64,000 nucleotides of DNA. It comes from Amia ocellicauda. Taxonomy: Eukaryota > Chordata > Actinopteri > Amiiformes > Amiidae. This document shows, in pieces, positions 24,601 through 36,851 of the stretch. A program made the position numbers and the translations under genes. The stretch lies in NCBI RefSeq assembly GCF_036373705.1, contig NC_089867.1, positions 5,176,501 to 5,240,500 of the forward strand, in the 5' to 3' direction. A model generated the notes under the pieces. It had not been told where the DNA came from. It saw only the letters and a program-made list of their open reading frames with translations, and made no database searches. Position 1 is the first letter of the stretch. Each line of letters begins with the position of its first letter.

Positions 24601-27476
24601 TATTTCTGCTCTCCTTACCTTCTTTGAAAGCTGTAATTAGCACTGTTAATCTGTGTCTGGTCTCCATGAAATCTCACAGATCTGTTGACATTTCCTACTA
24701 GTTCTACACATTCCAGCAAGACAATGCTAAATGTTATGCGTTGTATTGACACCAGGTGTCTCAGTTGGCCACAGTCTTCACGTTTGTTCAAATGAATATC
24801 TGTAGGCAATCTGAAGTTGAAATGCTTGAAAAATGTGTGCAGAGGAATCGCACAAGATTGGAAATGCCAGCGCAAGCAACTTCTGGGCCGTATGCCCTGA
24901 AGGGACTTAGCAGTAATTCAAGCAGATGCAAATTCTACAATCTATTAAATCTTGGTTTTGCGTGCAATACAATTATTCCAAAAAATATGTTCCATTGGTT
25001 TTCTGTCCAATTTAATGTCCAGTGCCCAGAATTTCAATGGGTGCCTAATAATTTGCCAGAGGCTGTAAAAATTATACCTACCTTCTTAAGAACTGAAAGG
25101 TTTGCTAAATATTTCTCCAGCATTCTAAATCAATATGTCAATCGGTTCTTACAAGTCTGCTTGGAGTATAGGGAAATGTCTTGAAGTAGATACCTGATTT
25201 GAATCCAGATTGTAATTTGTTGTCTTTAGCTAAATGTACCAATATTCTAATTCCTTTAAATATTGTAAAGTGTAAAATTAGGATTCAAGTGTCTGGTTTG
25301 TCTTGTATTCAGCTAATCTAGATCCATACGAGAGTGGAGTGAGTGAGTTTGAGAATGAACGTATTGCATACATGATTTGACAATGTACTTTGTAAGGTCA
25401 TAAAACCAATTGCACTCCTGGTAGGTTAACACAATGCATTTTGAACACCTAGGACCTACGTAATACTTAATTTATTAATACTTCTGTTAGTGAGCAATTG
25501 ACTGCCTCCTTGATGCAGTTTGTGTTTCCTTGTGGTATTAACTAGGTTTGTAAAGAAGAAGGTGTGCTGAATGATTTGAAGATGGGTACAGGCTGGTCCG
25601 TCTCCGAGTCCTCCGCTCTGACAAGCTTGTGGTTCTTCAGGGGGTAGAGTAGATAGCAAATGCATGCTGAGAGGCAGTCTGTTAAAACCTCAGTTTCACA
25701 CTTTGCTGTTATTGCTGCACAAACAGCAGCCTAGTTTTGAACCTGCAGATCTAGAAGTCAAGCTTCTGCAAGTCTAGGTCTTCTCATTCCCCTTAGTTGT
25801 TTTTAATAGTTGTGTGTTTATGAGAAGACGAAAAATGAAGTAGGATCAGTGGATTTGGATCTTATTCTTTATATGACCATTGTTTTCTGTGCTCTTGAAC
25901 CAAATAGTGAGCTGTGCTTTCTCAGTTTGTTATACTGAAATGATGCTTTGCATGAAAGTAGTTTTAGCTGTGCAAACCGTTAATACTGTCTCGCAACTCC
26001 TAATGGTTACATTCCAGCATTTGGACATTCAGAAAGTCTTTAACTGATAAAATATAATAATAACAATACATAAAATAATGATTAAAAAGTTTCTCTTGGT
26101 ATGTTTTATGGATCAGAAACTACGTCATTGTCATGCTTTTGCTGTTGCTGTTCTTGGGTAGATACTTGTAAGGAAATGAAAATGTACATTGGTCTCCCAA
26201 ATCTAATTATGACTAAAGTCTAAGGGTGAGTATTTGAGAGCTGTGACTTACTTTAGTTTTACCATCTTATCTTGAGTAAGTCCTGATTCATATATATACA
26301 CTCACCTAAAGGATTATTAGGAACACCTGTTCAATTTCTCATTAATGCAATTATCTAACCAACCAATCACATGGCAGTTGCTTCAATGCATTTAGGGGTG
26401 TGGTCCTGGTCAAAACAATCTCCTGAACTCCAAACTGAATGTCTGAATGGGAAAGAAAGGTGATTTAAGCAATTTTGAGCGTGGCATGGTTGTTGGTGCC
26501 AGACGGGCCGGTCTGAGTATTTCACAATCTGCTCAGTTACTGGGATTTTCACGTGCAACCATTTCTAGGGTTTACAAAGAATGGTGTGAAAAGGGAAAAA
26601 CATCCAGTATGCGGCAGTCCTGTGGGCGAAAATGCCTTGTTGATGCTAGAGGTCAGAGGAGAATGGGCCGACTGATCCAAGCTGATAGAAGAGCAACTTT
26701 GACTGAAATAACCACTCGTTACAACCGAGGTATGCAGCAAAGCATTTATGAAGCCACAACACGTACAACTCATCTCCACTACGAATAGGAAAAAGAGGCT
26801 ACAATTTGCACAAGCTCACCTAAATTGGACAGTTGAAGACTGGAAAAATGTTGCCTGGTCTGATGAGTCTCGATTTCTGTTCAGACATTCAGATGGTAGA
26901 GTCAGAATTTGGCGTAAACAGAATGAGAACATGGATCCATCATGCCTTGTTACCACTGTGCAGGCTGCTGGTGGTGGTGTAATGGTGTGGGGGATGTTTT
27001 CTTGGCACACTTTAGGCCCCTTAGTGCCAATTGGGCATCGTTTAAATGCCACAGCCTACCTGAGCATTGTTTCTGACCATGTCCATCCCTTTATGACCAC
27101 CATGTACCCATCCTCTGATGGCTACTTCCAGCAGGATAATGCACCATGTCACAAAGGTCGAATCATTTCAAATTGGTTTCTTGAACATGACAATGAGTTC
27201 ACTGTACTAAACTGGCCCCCACAGTCACCAGATCTCAACCCAATAGAGCACCTTTGGGATGTGGTGGAACGGGAGCTTCGTGCCCTGGATGTGCATCCCA
27301 CAAATCTCCATCAACTGCAAGATGCTATCCTATTAATATGGGCCAACATTTCTAAAGAATGCTTTCAGCACCTTGTTGAATCAATGCCACATAGAATTAA
27401 GGCAGTTCTGAAGGCGAAAGGGGGTCAAACACAGTATTAGTATGGTGTTCCTAATAATCCTTTAGGTGAGTGTGTG

Positions 27477-27514
<38 letters not shown>

Positions 27515-30500
27515 TATAAATCGGGGAACAAGGTATCTATAAATGGAACCGGGGATTGAGTAACTAGACTTCCTTTGCCTTAAATATTTGAATTAAACAG
27601 TTTCCATTGAACATTATATATGAAAGTCACAGATGGCCTGTGGCAGCAGTAATTCACAAATTGCATCTGCCTGCTTGCTTTTTACTATTTGCATTATCTT
27701 TCTATTTTTATGACTTTAGGCAGGTTCCACAAGTCAAATCTAGAACCAAAACACTTGATCTATACTATTATAGTCTCTGTATGTGTAGTTAACTTGACTT
27801 GGTTTTTCTTTTGATCAGGAGGAAAAATAATTTGGGTACTTCATGTTAAAAATGATGTGATTCCAACTTCTTCAATTACTCTCATCTAGCTATGCAAAAG
27901 TGTGATTAGTGTATTTCTTATTTTGTATTATTTACATGATAAAAAAAGCACCTTACACAAACTACCCTCACATTATATTTAGTGTTAAACATCAACAACA
28001 CTGCAATTGTTGACTCATTGAAAAGTAATGAAATAACAGGTACTCTTTTTGTGCCTTACGTCATTCCCACAAACTTACGTTCCAGACTAGTTTGGTCTTG
28101 ATGGCATCCCTGATGGAAATACAGCCATCGGTGTGTAAATAGTGGCCACAGAGCTGAGTGCCTTGCTACGGGTTTCCATTTAGCGGTGTGTAGAGGGTGA
28201 AGAAAAAAAAAAAAAAAAAAGCCTCTTGTTTACTGACAGTTTTCCATACTAGGGAATTACTAAGTAAATATGGGTGACAGAGCATATAAATGCTCTCATT
28301 CTGATTGCATCTGTCTGGGGCGCTGCAGAACTTGCACTGTAAGGGTGCCTGGAACGAACAATGCAACCTCTTTTCACTGAAGTTGAGGAGAATAACATTT
28401 AGCCTGTCTAGCACTGACTGAGGAACCTCAAATTAAAGATTGCTATTATTATTGTCTTGTATTTGCTCTGAGGTCTTCAAAGCTAACGTTTCCTAATGAA
28501 AGCGACATTCTTTGGCTTCCTCACTACCAGTGGCTATTATTTCTATTTCTGTCTAATTAATTGGGCTCCAACTATTTGACTGATCCTGTTACTGTTCCAT
28601 CCTCCTGCAGTTCCTTGTTAGCATAACAAGCAGGATGTGAGTGAAGAATGGGAAATGGGGTGGGGGGGGGAGTGCACCAGCACTAAGGCTTGAAGTTTGT
28701 AACTCATCAGTGGAATTGATCTTGGTTTCAATGTGTAACAAAGAGGTTCCCATCCTCAAGAGTGTGTTTAGTAACGGAACATGTTTGTCATACATTGTTT
28801 AAGTCATTTTGTGACAATCGAAGCGGGTTAAAAGAAGTATGTGCAATTCCTGTTGAGATCGACTGAGATCAGTAACGGAGCAATAAGGATCAAAAACCTC
28901 CTCAATGCAGGCTGTGTCTGATTTTGTTTACTTGAAGATTAGGGTAGCAGAGGCTACAGGGAGCAGCTGCCAATCCCCACTCTTAAAGACTTGAAACACT
29001 TGTGTTCCAGTAGGAACAGTGCAAAGCAAAGGGCTAAGTAAGTGTCAGACCTCTGTGGAGTCCAAATTGTAATGTTGACCTGATCACTTTAATTTCCCTG
29101 CTGTTTGTTTCCTGCAGATATGGAGACCATTCACCTCAACACTGTACTTCCCTGTGGGCCCTGGGACTGGATTTCTGTACTTGGTCAATCTTTATTTCCT
29201 ATACCAATACTCCACAAGACTTGAAACAGGTAGGACTGCACGATGCCCTGCGAATTAAGATCTGTATTTCATTCTGCTGAAATATTTATTCCAGGAGGAT
29301 AGGGCAAGATAATTTATATATTACTGCTGATATATCTTTTCTGTGACAAACTGTAGCCCGTTATGTTTGGGAGGGTACATAATGTAATTAAAGTGATAAG
29401 GGCCTAAAGCTTCAGTCATAATCTGGAAAGAAACCCATTTATAAAACAATAAAACTAAGTTTACAATCAAAAGGAGGCCATTCAGCTTATCTTGCTCACT
29501 TGGTAGCTCATATTTTTATGATCTGTGAATAACACCTAGTATTTCTAAATTATTCCAAGCAGTCGGCTTCAATAATGAGACAGACACTTGTGCTAATGCA
29601 CCGCCACTCTCCATTTGAAGGGGTGGCTCCTGTTTTCTTTTTTGAATGCCTCCGATCCCAGTTTCCTCCCTGGGTCCTTGTCTCATTGTTGAGCTGGAAG
29701 AGGTGCTCTGGATTGAAATAGTCAATATTTGTCAAGAGCTCACATAATCCTGTCTGTTTCAGATTTAAAATAATCTGTTCCCTTAATCTGTCAATTCAGT
29801 TCCCTTATGATTGTTACCTGTTAATGTAAATCTCTCAGTGATGCTGTATATTTCTATCCACATTTTTTGTCCAAATGCTACCTATATGAACAGTACAGTG
29901 ACATATGTCCATGTAATTTAATTAAGAGAGTAATGCTGGTTTTTGATTAGGAATCAATCTTGCCTTTTAGTTTGACTTTGACCTCAATGAAAAGTTTTCT
30001 AGGATCTTTGATGTCCACAATGCACACATTATACTGTGGATCTAGATTAGAAGACTGCAAGTAATTATAGAGATGAATGTCTTTCTGCCATGGACTAGTG
30101 TTTTTGAACATTTTAAAAGAATTTTAAAAGGACAAGTTATTATCTTATCCTGTGACTGACACACTGTATAGAACATGTAGGTGTTTATTTGAAATTGTGG
30201 CCGGACACTTGAGACGGCAGGAGCTAAAAGAAGGGTTATCATGCTTTCTTTTCCAGGTGCCTTTGATGGGAAACCAGCAGACTACATATTTATGCTGATT
30301 TTCAATTGGATCTGCATTGTTGTATCCTTTCACAGTATAACGGAGTCAGAGCTATATGCTATAAAAGTCTGAAAATAAGGGGGCAAGGATAAAATGCCAT
30401 AACTGGCCAACACTAACGTATAGGAAAGCAAAGTGGAACTATGGTAAAAGCCTTTAGTGGTATAGGAAACCATAGAAAACCACAGCAAAGCAAATTACAA

Positions 30501-33500
30501 ACACAGTTAGAACTATATGGAAAACCACCTGCAAGCTGCCAAGTCGGTACAGTTTCATTAAGGCTGATACCTCAAGATCACGATGGCTTATTTTTTGCCT
30601 GCTTTTCCTTCTATATTGGAGGAATAGGATACATTGCAGGAATACATTGGTTCAGAAATTTTGTGTTGTTGAAACGCATGACCTTGGTCTTGTCCTTATT
30701 GATCGTAAGCTGTCTTGGCTGATGTCTTGCACTGCTTCTGTTTTATGTGACGTCAACCGCTTTCTTGGCTGGGATTAAAAACAAAATTTGACCCACTTGC
30801 TAATGGAAAAATATAAACCTGTGGCAGCCTCCATCTAATCATAAATATAACCATTATTTACTTCAGGTTTATAGTTTGCTGTTAGCGGGTGAGTTTAAGT
30901 TTTGATGCAATCTGGCCCTTTGTTTGGAACCTTCTGATTGATTTCACAATTTGATTACAAATAGCTATCGACTCTGGGCTTGGTTGACTGCTTATCACCA
31001 GTTGTGAATCCAACCGCTCTCATGGAAGCACCGATTTGTACTACACAGTTTTTCCTGGTGTAACCTAACCATGGTCTACTTGAATGAAGGTTTTAATCAT
31101 GATATTGTGAAAATCATTGTTGCTTCCATGAACTGCCATTTTGCTCCTGGGTTTGATTAAAATAAAATCTTTGTATATTGGTGGCATTTGTGTGTTTGGT
31201 TTCCACTGTGCAGAAGGCCTATTCTGCTGGGTAGGTGCCTTAAAGAGACGCTTGTCTGGTTGGCTGCCTACTGGTTTCATTTTATTAATGCTTCTCATCC
31301 ATCATCATTAGATTTATTATGCCTGCTTAGCACGTGGCACCGTGTGCTCCAGTGGTCAGAACGTGCAATTCGTATTCATCTGCTGTAGAGCATTTCAGCG
31401 AATTGTTTTTCATGCTGCAGACGTCTCCTTTCTGAAGAATGGGTGCAGATGACACAGGCACACAATGGTATCAATTCACCCAGGTCATTACACCACAGAG
31501 TCATTAACATTCTTTATATTACCATAAATGGTGGCCAGTGCTCATCGGAGTGAAAACGCAACAAAGCAACACAAAAAAAATCTACAGTGATTTTTGCATG
31601 ACTAGTTTTGTGTGTTCAAGAAATGGCCCTAGTGGAATACCCCCCAGTAGTAGTATTAGTGATACTTAAATAGCCTGGTGTTTGCCTAAAATCATTTCAC
31701 AGAGAAGGAAGCAATCTATCTTCATCAGCTACACTCAAGTTGACACGAAAGGTTGTAAGTGCAGTTTAACCTTGCTATCTGAAATGTCAGTGTTTGAATC
31801 TAGCATTACTTTGAATGTCACCAGTGAATACTGCATTTATTTTTCGACATGTACACCGGTTTTTACTGTGATCTTATCTGATCTTTTATTCCTTCTTTTT
31901 ATTTGCTGTTGGCATACCCCTAAGTCCTCAAAACATTTAGCCCTTCTGACTTTGTCTCAATTCTTTGTGTAATTTTAGCTTTTTGATTGGCGTTTGTACA
32001 TGAAAGAAGAAAACTGTGATTGTATTAGTCAAATTCCTATTGCGATGTTTCCTTGATCATTTGCATATAGATAACGGGATTAATAATGGACATGCAGGTA
32101 AGCTTTCTGACTTTCTGCCTACACTCCCCTGCTCCCCCTATTTGGCTGTTTGTTGTTGCTTTTGACTGTGTAACTTCTATAGTTCTACTTTACATTTATA
32201 GTTACATTAGCAATCAAGTGTTTGTGTTTTTAATTTCCTCTCCTAACAGTGATGCATTTGCCTTAAATAGTATTCAAATATGAAATCTGACTCGAATATG
32301 CAAACCTTCTCAAATCTGGAGAGCTCTATTACTAAAACACCACAGACTTCTATTGCATTTCACCCTCCTTGGCTGTGGCATAGTGGAAGATTTATATGAC
32401 CTGAATGTGTGCAGTGCAAACAGTTCAGGTTGAATGCATTCAAGGCATCATTTGCAATAACCAAGTGAGCAGAAGCTCAAGTATTTCTGTTCTCTCAAGA
32501 AGTCGAGGCACGGCCATGCATTCTTCAACAACATCCGAGAGTTTTAGGAAGCTGTTAGTTGTTGCGGTGTCTAACCACCCATAAATCAAGCAGACCTATA
32601 CTGCTGCCACTGGTGGCTCTGGAAAAACTGCCAATAGATCTTGCAAAATGTGCAGATTTGAATAAAGTAGATCCACGTACAGGAAAGTTCGTCTGTGGTA
32701 CTGAAGAGAAAAATAATAATAATGTAAAAATCGAACTAAATCAGCCTGTTCTGTTGTAACTCAAGGATTTCTCTTGCAGCTTTTGATGATTCCTCTGATA
32801 ATGTCAGTCCTGTATGTGTGGGCCCAGCTCAACAGAGACATGATTGTGTCCTTCTGGTTTGGCACCAGATTCAAGGTGAGTGACAGAGTGTGGTGTGACA
32901 ATGGAGGGGGTGAGTTTAGTCTACAGAACATGAGAGTTAGAAATGAAAAGAGACCTTGGTTCATACTAACCCAACCCTCTTTTTTGCAAGGAGCCCAGTG
33001 AGTTAGCTTCAACTGTTATAGCTGGGTATTTTGCTTCAAACCCCACACAACTCTTAGTGTGGAAGTAGTGCTGACTTTGTTTGGTCTCAATCGCACATAT
33101 TCTTAGTTTCCACTTGGGGCCTATGGTTGTCTCCATGGACGAACTTGAATTAGTCCTTTGGCTTTACTGGAAATCCCGAACAGCATACAGAATACACAAT
33201 ATTTGAATTTAGTGTCCGCTGTTGAAGACTAAACTGATTCAGCTCCTTTAACCTGTCGTGTGTATTCCTTTGAGACTAATTCACAGTTACTCTTCTCTGA
33301 ACTATTTCAAGGTTAGGGTCTTACGAGGAAATTATATTTTGGCATTAATTCCCTCAATTTTTATTTTTTATTTTCTTATTTTTCCCTAAAACATCCATGC
33401 AATTTGTTTGCCATTTTACTGCTTTTCCCACATAGTCAATTTTAAATCAATCGCAAGGGGTTGCATTTGTCAATGTTCAGCTTAATTTCTCGGGGGTCTG

Positions 33501-34986
33501 TCCAATTTCCAGCCAAGTCTTCCTGGATCGCTGCAGCTACACCATGAGCTCATTTGTGGTCATGTGCAAACTTCGTGAAGTCTACTCATTATATTTGGAG
33601 CGTAGATTACAGATGTACAAATCCCAATCCATTTTCATTTCTTTCCATCTCATGTATTTAAGAATGATCCAGGAAAAAATTAATCGCATAGACTGTAGAT
33701 CTGACATGTTTCTTTTTATTAAAACTAATTTGACATGGTGGGTTTCCTTATGCAGTCCATTGTAACTGTCATTGCGAGTCACTTAGCATTTACTAAATAA
33801 CTTAAGACTGATGGAAGCCAATAATTATGTGTCCATTGACTTTTTCAGGCCTGCTATCTGCCATGGGTGATTCTTGGATTCAATTATATTATTGGAGGAT
33901 CGTAAGTTTATTTTTTTTGCATGATCGTAAAAGTGGCTTGTATATTAAGACAATAAGAACGTGGGCTTATATTTCCACTAATAGTCATATATTTATGCAC
34001 GCCTCGCACAGTATATTGTTAAAGCAGGTTCCCTGTGAAAGAACATGAATAAAAAAATACAAAGAAGAGTCTTGACCCCTGAACGTTACTCACTGCAGTA
34101 TAATTTCTCATTCCCTACAGCATTGTTAATGAGTTAATTGGAAACCTTGTTGGGCACTTGTATTTCTTCCTGATGTTCAAGTATCCCATGGATTTGGGAG
34201 GGAGAGAATTTCTGGCAACACCACAGTTCCTGTAAGTATTTCCTTTTAATTACCGATTTGAATTTATGGTTATCATGATTTAAATACTCCCTGCGCTTTC
34301 AATAACAACATCACGACAGTGCCCTCCTCTTGTGCAATGGCAGCTTGAGTGCCAAATTATGCTGGAAGGAAGCACGGTGCATTTTGCATTTCAAGGAACA
34401 TAGAGAGTACTTTTTAAATCCATTTTTCTTAATGGTCCCTTTTTAATTTGTAACCTCTCAACCTCTTATAATGAAACATGGTATCTGATTTACAGAACCT
34501 TTTTTTTTTTTGTTTCTCTTCCTTCTTGAAAGCAAAGGACTGTGTAAATCATTATCTTAAATAAGTTTGCACTCCACTAGGATAAGGCTTCTAGCAGTTT
34601 TATTTAAATTGTATTCCAACAATGTCGACTTTTTTTTAATCTGCCTGTGAAGTGCTTTGAGAAACTTGTTTAAATGGTGCTATACAATATGAAGTTGGAT
34701 TATTATTAAGTCGATGAAGTTAACCATTCCAGTTCTTGAGGTGCTGATGGTCTAGAAAGACTAGACCCTACTGGACTATGGGCCTGAGTCGGACACCCCT
34801 GCTGTAGGCTGAGACTGTTTCCTTTTCCCCTTTGGCCACAGGTATCGCTTCTTCCCCAGTAGAAGGGGTGGAGTCTCTGGGTTTGGCGTTCCCCCACCCA
34901 GCAGGAGACCTGCAGCCAATGAGCAGGGCGGGGCTGGGGGCGGGCGGCACAACTGGGGCCAGGGCTTCAGGCTAGGAGACGACTGA
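21683..34986 (+). CDS. DERL1: Derlin-1, 8 coding exons, 253 aa
   Basis: Derlin-1 is a rhomboid-like pseudoprotease of the ER membrane that helps retrotranslocate misfolded proteins in ERAD and recruits p97/VCP. Exons: 21683-21835, 29118-29229, 30257-30321, 32071-32097, 32780-32875, 33849-33901, 34121-34231, 34842-34986. Phases all match, giving 762 nt including TGA; human is 251 aa. The start is MSDIGDWFKSIPFITRYWF. The WR motif of derlins is at residues 53-54 (IWRPF). Hydrophobic segments fit the six-helix fold (for example around LYLVNLYFLYQY, LIMSVLYVWAQL and LPWVILGFNYIIGGS). The C-terminus ends NWGQGFRLGDD and carries the SHP box (GFRLG) for p97 binding. Exon 4 encodes only nine residues (ITGLIMDMQ). 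Intron 1 is 7.3 kb and carries a transposon. The family's catalytic dyad is absent, as expected for a derlin. Confidence 0.96.
26299..27472 (+). mobile_element. Tc1/mariner DD36E (Incomer-like) transposon, copy 2, both ends present
   Basis: Both terminal inverted repeats are present: CACTCACCTAAAGGATTATT at 26299 and its reverse complement ending at 27472, matching for about 28 bp. A TA precedes the left end. At the right end the expected TA follows only after extra TG units, suggesting slippage in the flank. Length is 1174 bp. It lies in DERL1 intron 1 in gene orientation. Near identity to copy 1 indicates recent activity of the family in this lineage. The terminal repeats look usable, so the copy could respond to a transposase supplied in trans. 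Confidence 0.92.
26447..27440 (+). pseudogene. DD36E Tc1/mariner transposase, 47-bp frameshifting deletion
   Basis: The frame starts [14 protein letters not shown] and ends KAKGGQTQY. Compared with copy 1, 47 bp are missing after the ACA-AC of codons encoding EATTRTT (junction about 26768). This shifts the frame and gives an early stop at 26786-26788. The lengths agree exactly (994 + 47 = 1041 nt). The dinucleotide AC occurs at both deletion edges, a small microhomology. Downstream of the break the frame is open and retains all catalytic residues: Asp in WSDES, Asp in QDNAPCH and Glu in NPIEHLWD, spaced 36 apart. Confidence 0.92.
27483..27510. repeat. (TA)n microsatellite beside transposon copy 2
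   Basis: About 14 TA units follow the right end of the DD36E copy after a short TG-rich stretch. A shorter TA run also precedes the left end (26290-26298). Confidence 0.9.
33400..33600. other. DERL1: DERL1 intron 5, possible old repeat, not identified
   Basis: The text around GTTCAGCTTAATTTCTC, AAGTCTTCCTGGATCGCTGC and GTCATGTGCAAACTTCGTG has the feel of an old LINE/SINE 3' end found in fish genomes, but I cannot name it or set its limits. Confidence 0.2.
34740..34806. repeat. Dispersed repeat edge just before DERL1 exon 8
   Basis: In reverse this reads ACAGCAGGGGTGTCCGACTC, similar to the string at about 12680. It also contains an inner hairpin (GGTCTAGAAAGACTAGACC). It ends about 36 bp before the exon 8 acceptor, so repeat-derived sequence lies close to the polypyrimidine and branch region. 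Confidence 0.4.
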
Positions 34987-36851
34987 GGAAGGAACTGCTC
35001 AACATGGAGAGAGGACTTTAACGACGGCACAAATGAATTGATGCATCACAGCAGTGGGGGGTTTTTGTACAAAAGTTTGTTTTTCCCCCTGACTGCCTGG
35101 GATGGACTGTAAGGAGCAACAGTTGATCCAGCAGTAGTGGCAAAACTGAAAACCAGCATGATTTTTTTTTTTTTTTTTTTTCCTGCTTTCACATTACACT
35201 GTACACATAAAACTGACCTATTCATAATTACAGTCAAAGACGTTGATTTTCTGAAATTGCGGTTGTGAAGAGATGTGTGCAGCCGGCCGAAGCCACTGAG
35301 GTTCCTTTGCACAGGTTTCTCTGAAAATGACAACACGCCAAATTTCAGCTTTTTAAGATTTTTTTTCCATTTTAGTCTTAATACGCCCAATATTATAGAT
35401 TTTTTTTTTTTTTTTTTGAATGTGCTGTTTCACTACCCTATGAAGATTGGCTCTTTTTTGAGTGGTGAGTCACTATATTAGCTTTTGCATCTACTTGATG
35501 TAGGAGGAAAGTACACATTAAAGTAACAAAAGTTGTCTTATTCCTAATTTTAAAGTATGAATTGGTTCTTTCTTTATCTGTCCAGTTCTCCAGTAGCTTT
35601 TAATAACTGTTTAATGTGTTCGGAGATATGGAAACAAATAATTATTTTAATTTGATTGTTTTTCATTCCTGCCCGTCACATTCCAAAGTGCATTGCCCCC
35701 TGAAAGGAAATCTAACGCACACCTTTCTCTGCATTGTCTTATGCTAAACAGTTGCTCACAAACATGAAGCTTAGCTTTGCAAACCAAATCAACTTTGAAG
35801 TGGTAAAAGAAAATGCAGTGTAACAGAAGGCTAGGTGATTTCCCAACTAATGGTGACAGTTCAAAGGGATTCATTGGATTATAGGACCGATCAGATGTCA
35901 AATGATTTACATTTGCTCAGAGCAGATGCACAAAACCCATCTCTGGCATTCTGCTACGTGGGGTTGTCTTTTTCTGTAGTCCTCCACTGTGTACTGCAGA
36001 TTGTGGTAATATGCTGAGGAATATCTGGCACGTTTCAGTCTTAAAAGCATTCAGCCAGTTTACAAATTGCTAAAATACTGTTCCCAAGTAGAATACATCT
36101 TTAAATGTTCTTGCTTTTCTTTCGTAATATTAATTGTTGTACAAAGGCCCCTTAAAGAAAAATGTTCAGACCAATTGTAATCTGAGACAGATTAAATGAG
36201 TTTTACTGTCTGATGTACATGCTCAGATTAACCAATTTTCAAAGCCTTCACTTCGCAGTAGTTTCTTTCTTGCAGAACCAGATTGAAATGAGAATTCATG
36301 CACATGGACATCTCTCCATGGAAGATCCCTCGACTTACAAATAATGCAGCAGACAATTCTACTGTATTGTAAAACATTGTGTGAGTCTTAGAATTGAATT
36401 TGTTAATTGTCAAAGCTTTAGGTATCGTCTTGTTAAATTTAAATATTTGAATATTCAGTTTATCTAAGGACATTTATGCCCCATGCGTCCGGCTGCGGAC
36501 CCATAAATGGGCGTTTCCACTGGCTAAGCGTCCGGATGTGTCCAGGTTTTGTGGCCGGTTAACTATGTGCTGCCAGACGTGGCTGTCAGCGTCAGTCACC
36601 CCACTGAGGAAATACTTCTCTTTCAGAAGCGATGTGCGCTGGACTTGAGACAGACAGGGAAGAGATCAGCTACATTATGTCGGAAGATATAATCTCAAAT
36701 GCCGTATGGGATCATGAAGAAATTAGTTTTATTAGCAGCACAGAGTAAAATCCACCTACAGAAACAATTTCTGCTTACAGTTAATATCCAAGTGTATTAA
36801 AAACGTGGATTTCACAGGACCGTTGCAGTGCCGTGACTAGTTAAAAATAAA
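34987..36851 (+). other. DERL1: DERL1 3'UTR (predicted extent)
   Basis: No AATAAA occurs soon after the TGA. The first canonical hexamer I find is at 36846-36851, with an ATTAAA at 36796-36801, which would give a 3'UTR of about 1.8 kb. Long T runs occur at about 35162-35181 and 35400-35417. Human DERL1 also has a long 3'UTR. The end point is a guess. Confidence 0.35.

Larger units (their letters stand above)
21836..29117 (+). other. DERL1: DERL1 intron 1
   Basis: This is the large first intron. The proximal part keeps some CpG content and has ETS-like strings in reverse (ACTTCCGGTT at 22078-22087). The DD36E transposon copy 2 occupies 26299-27472. Several short open frames occur (for example 24756-25184), but none shows recognisable similarity. 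Confidence 0.8.

Noticed and set aside
24756..25184. 142-codon open frame in DERL1 intron 1
   Set aside because: No similarity to a known family and no start context; chance in AT-rich intronic DNA is more likely.
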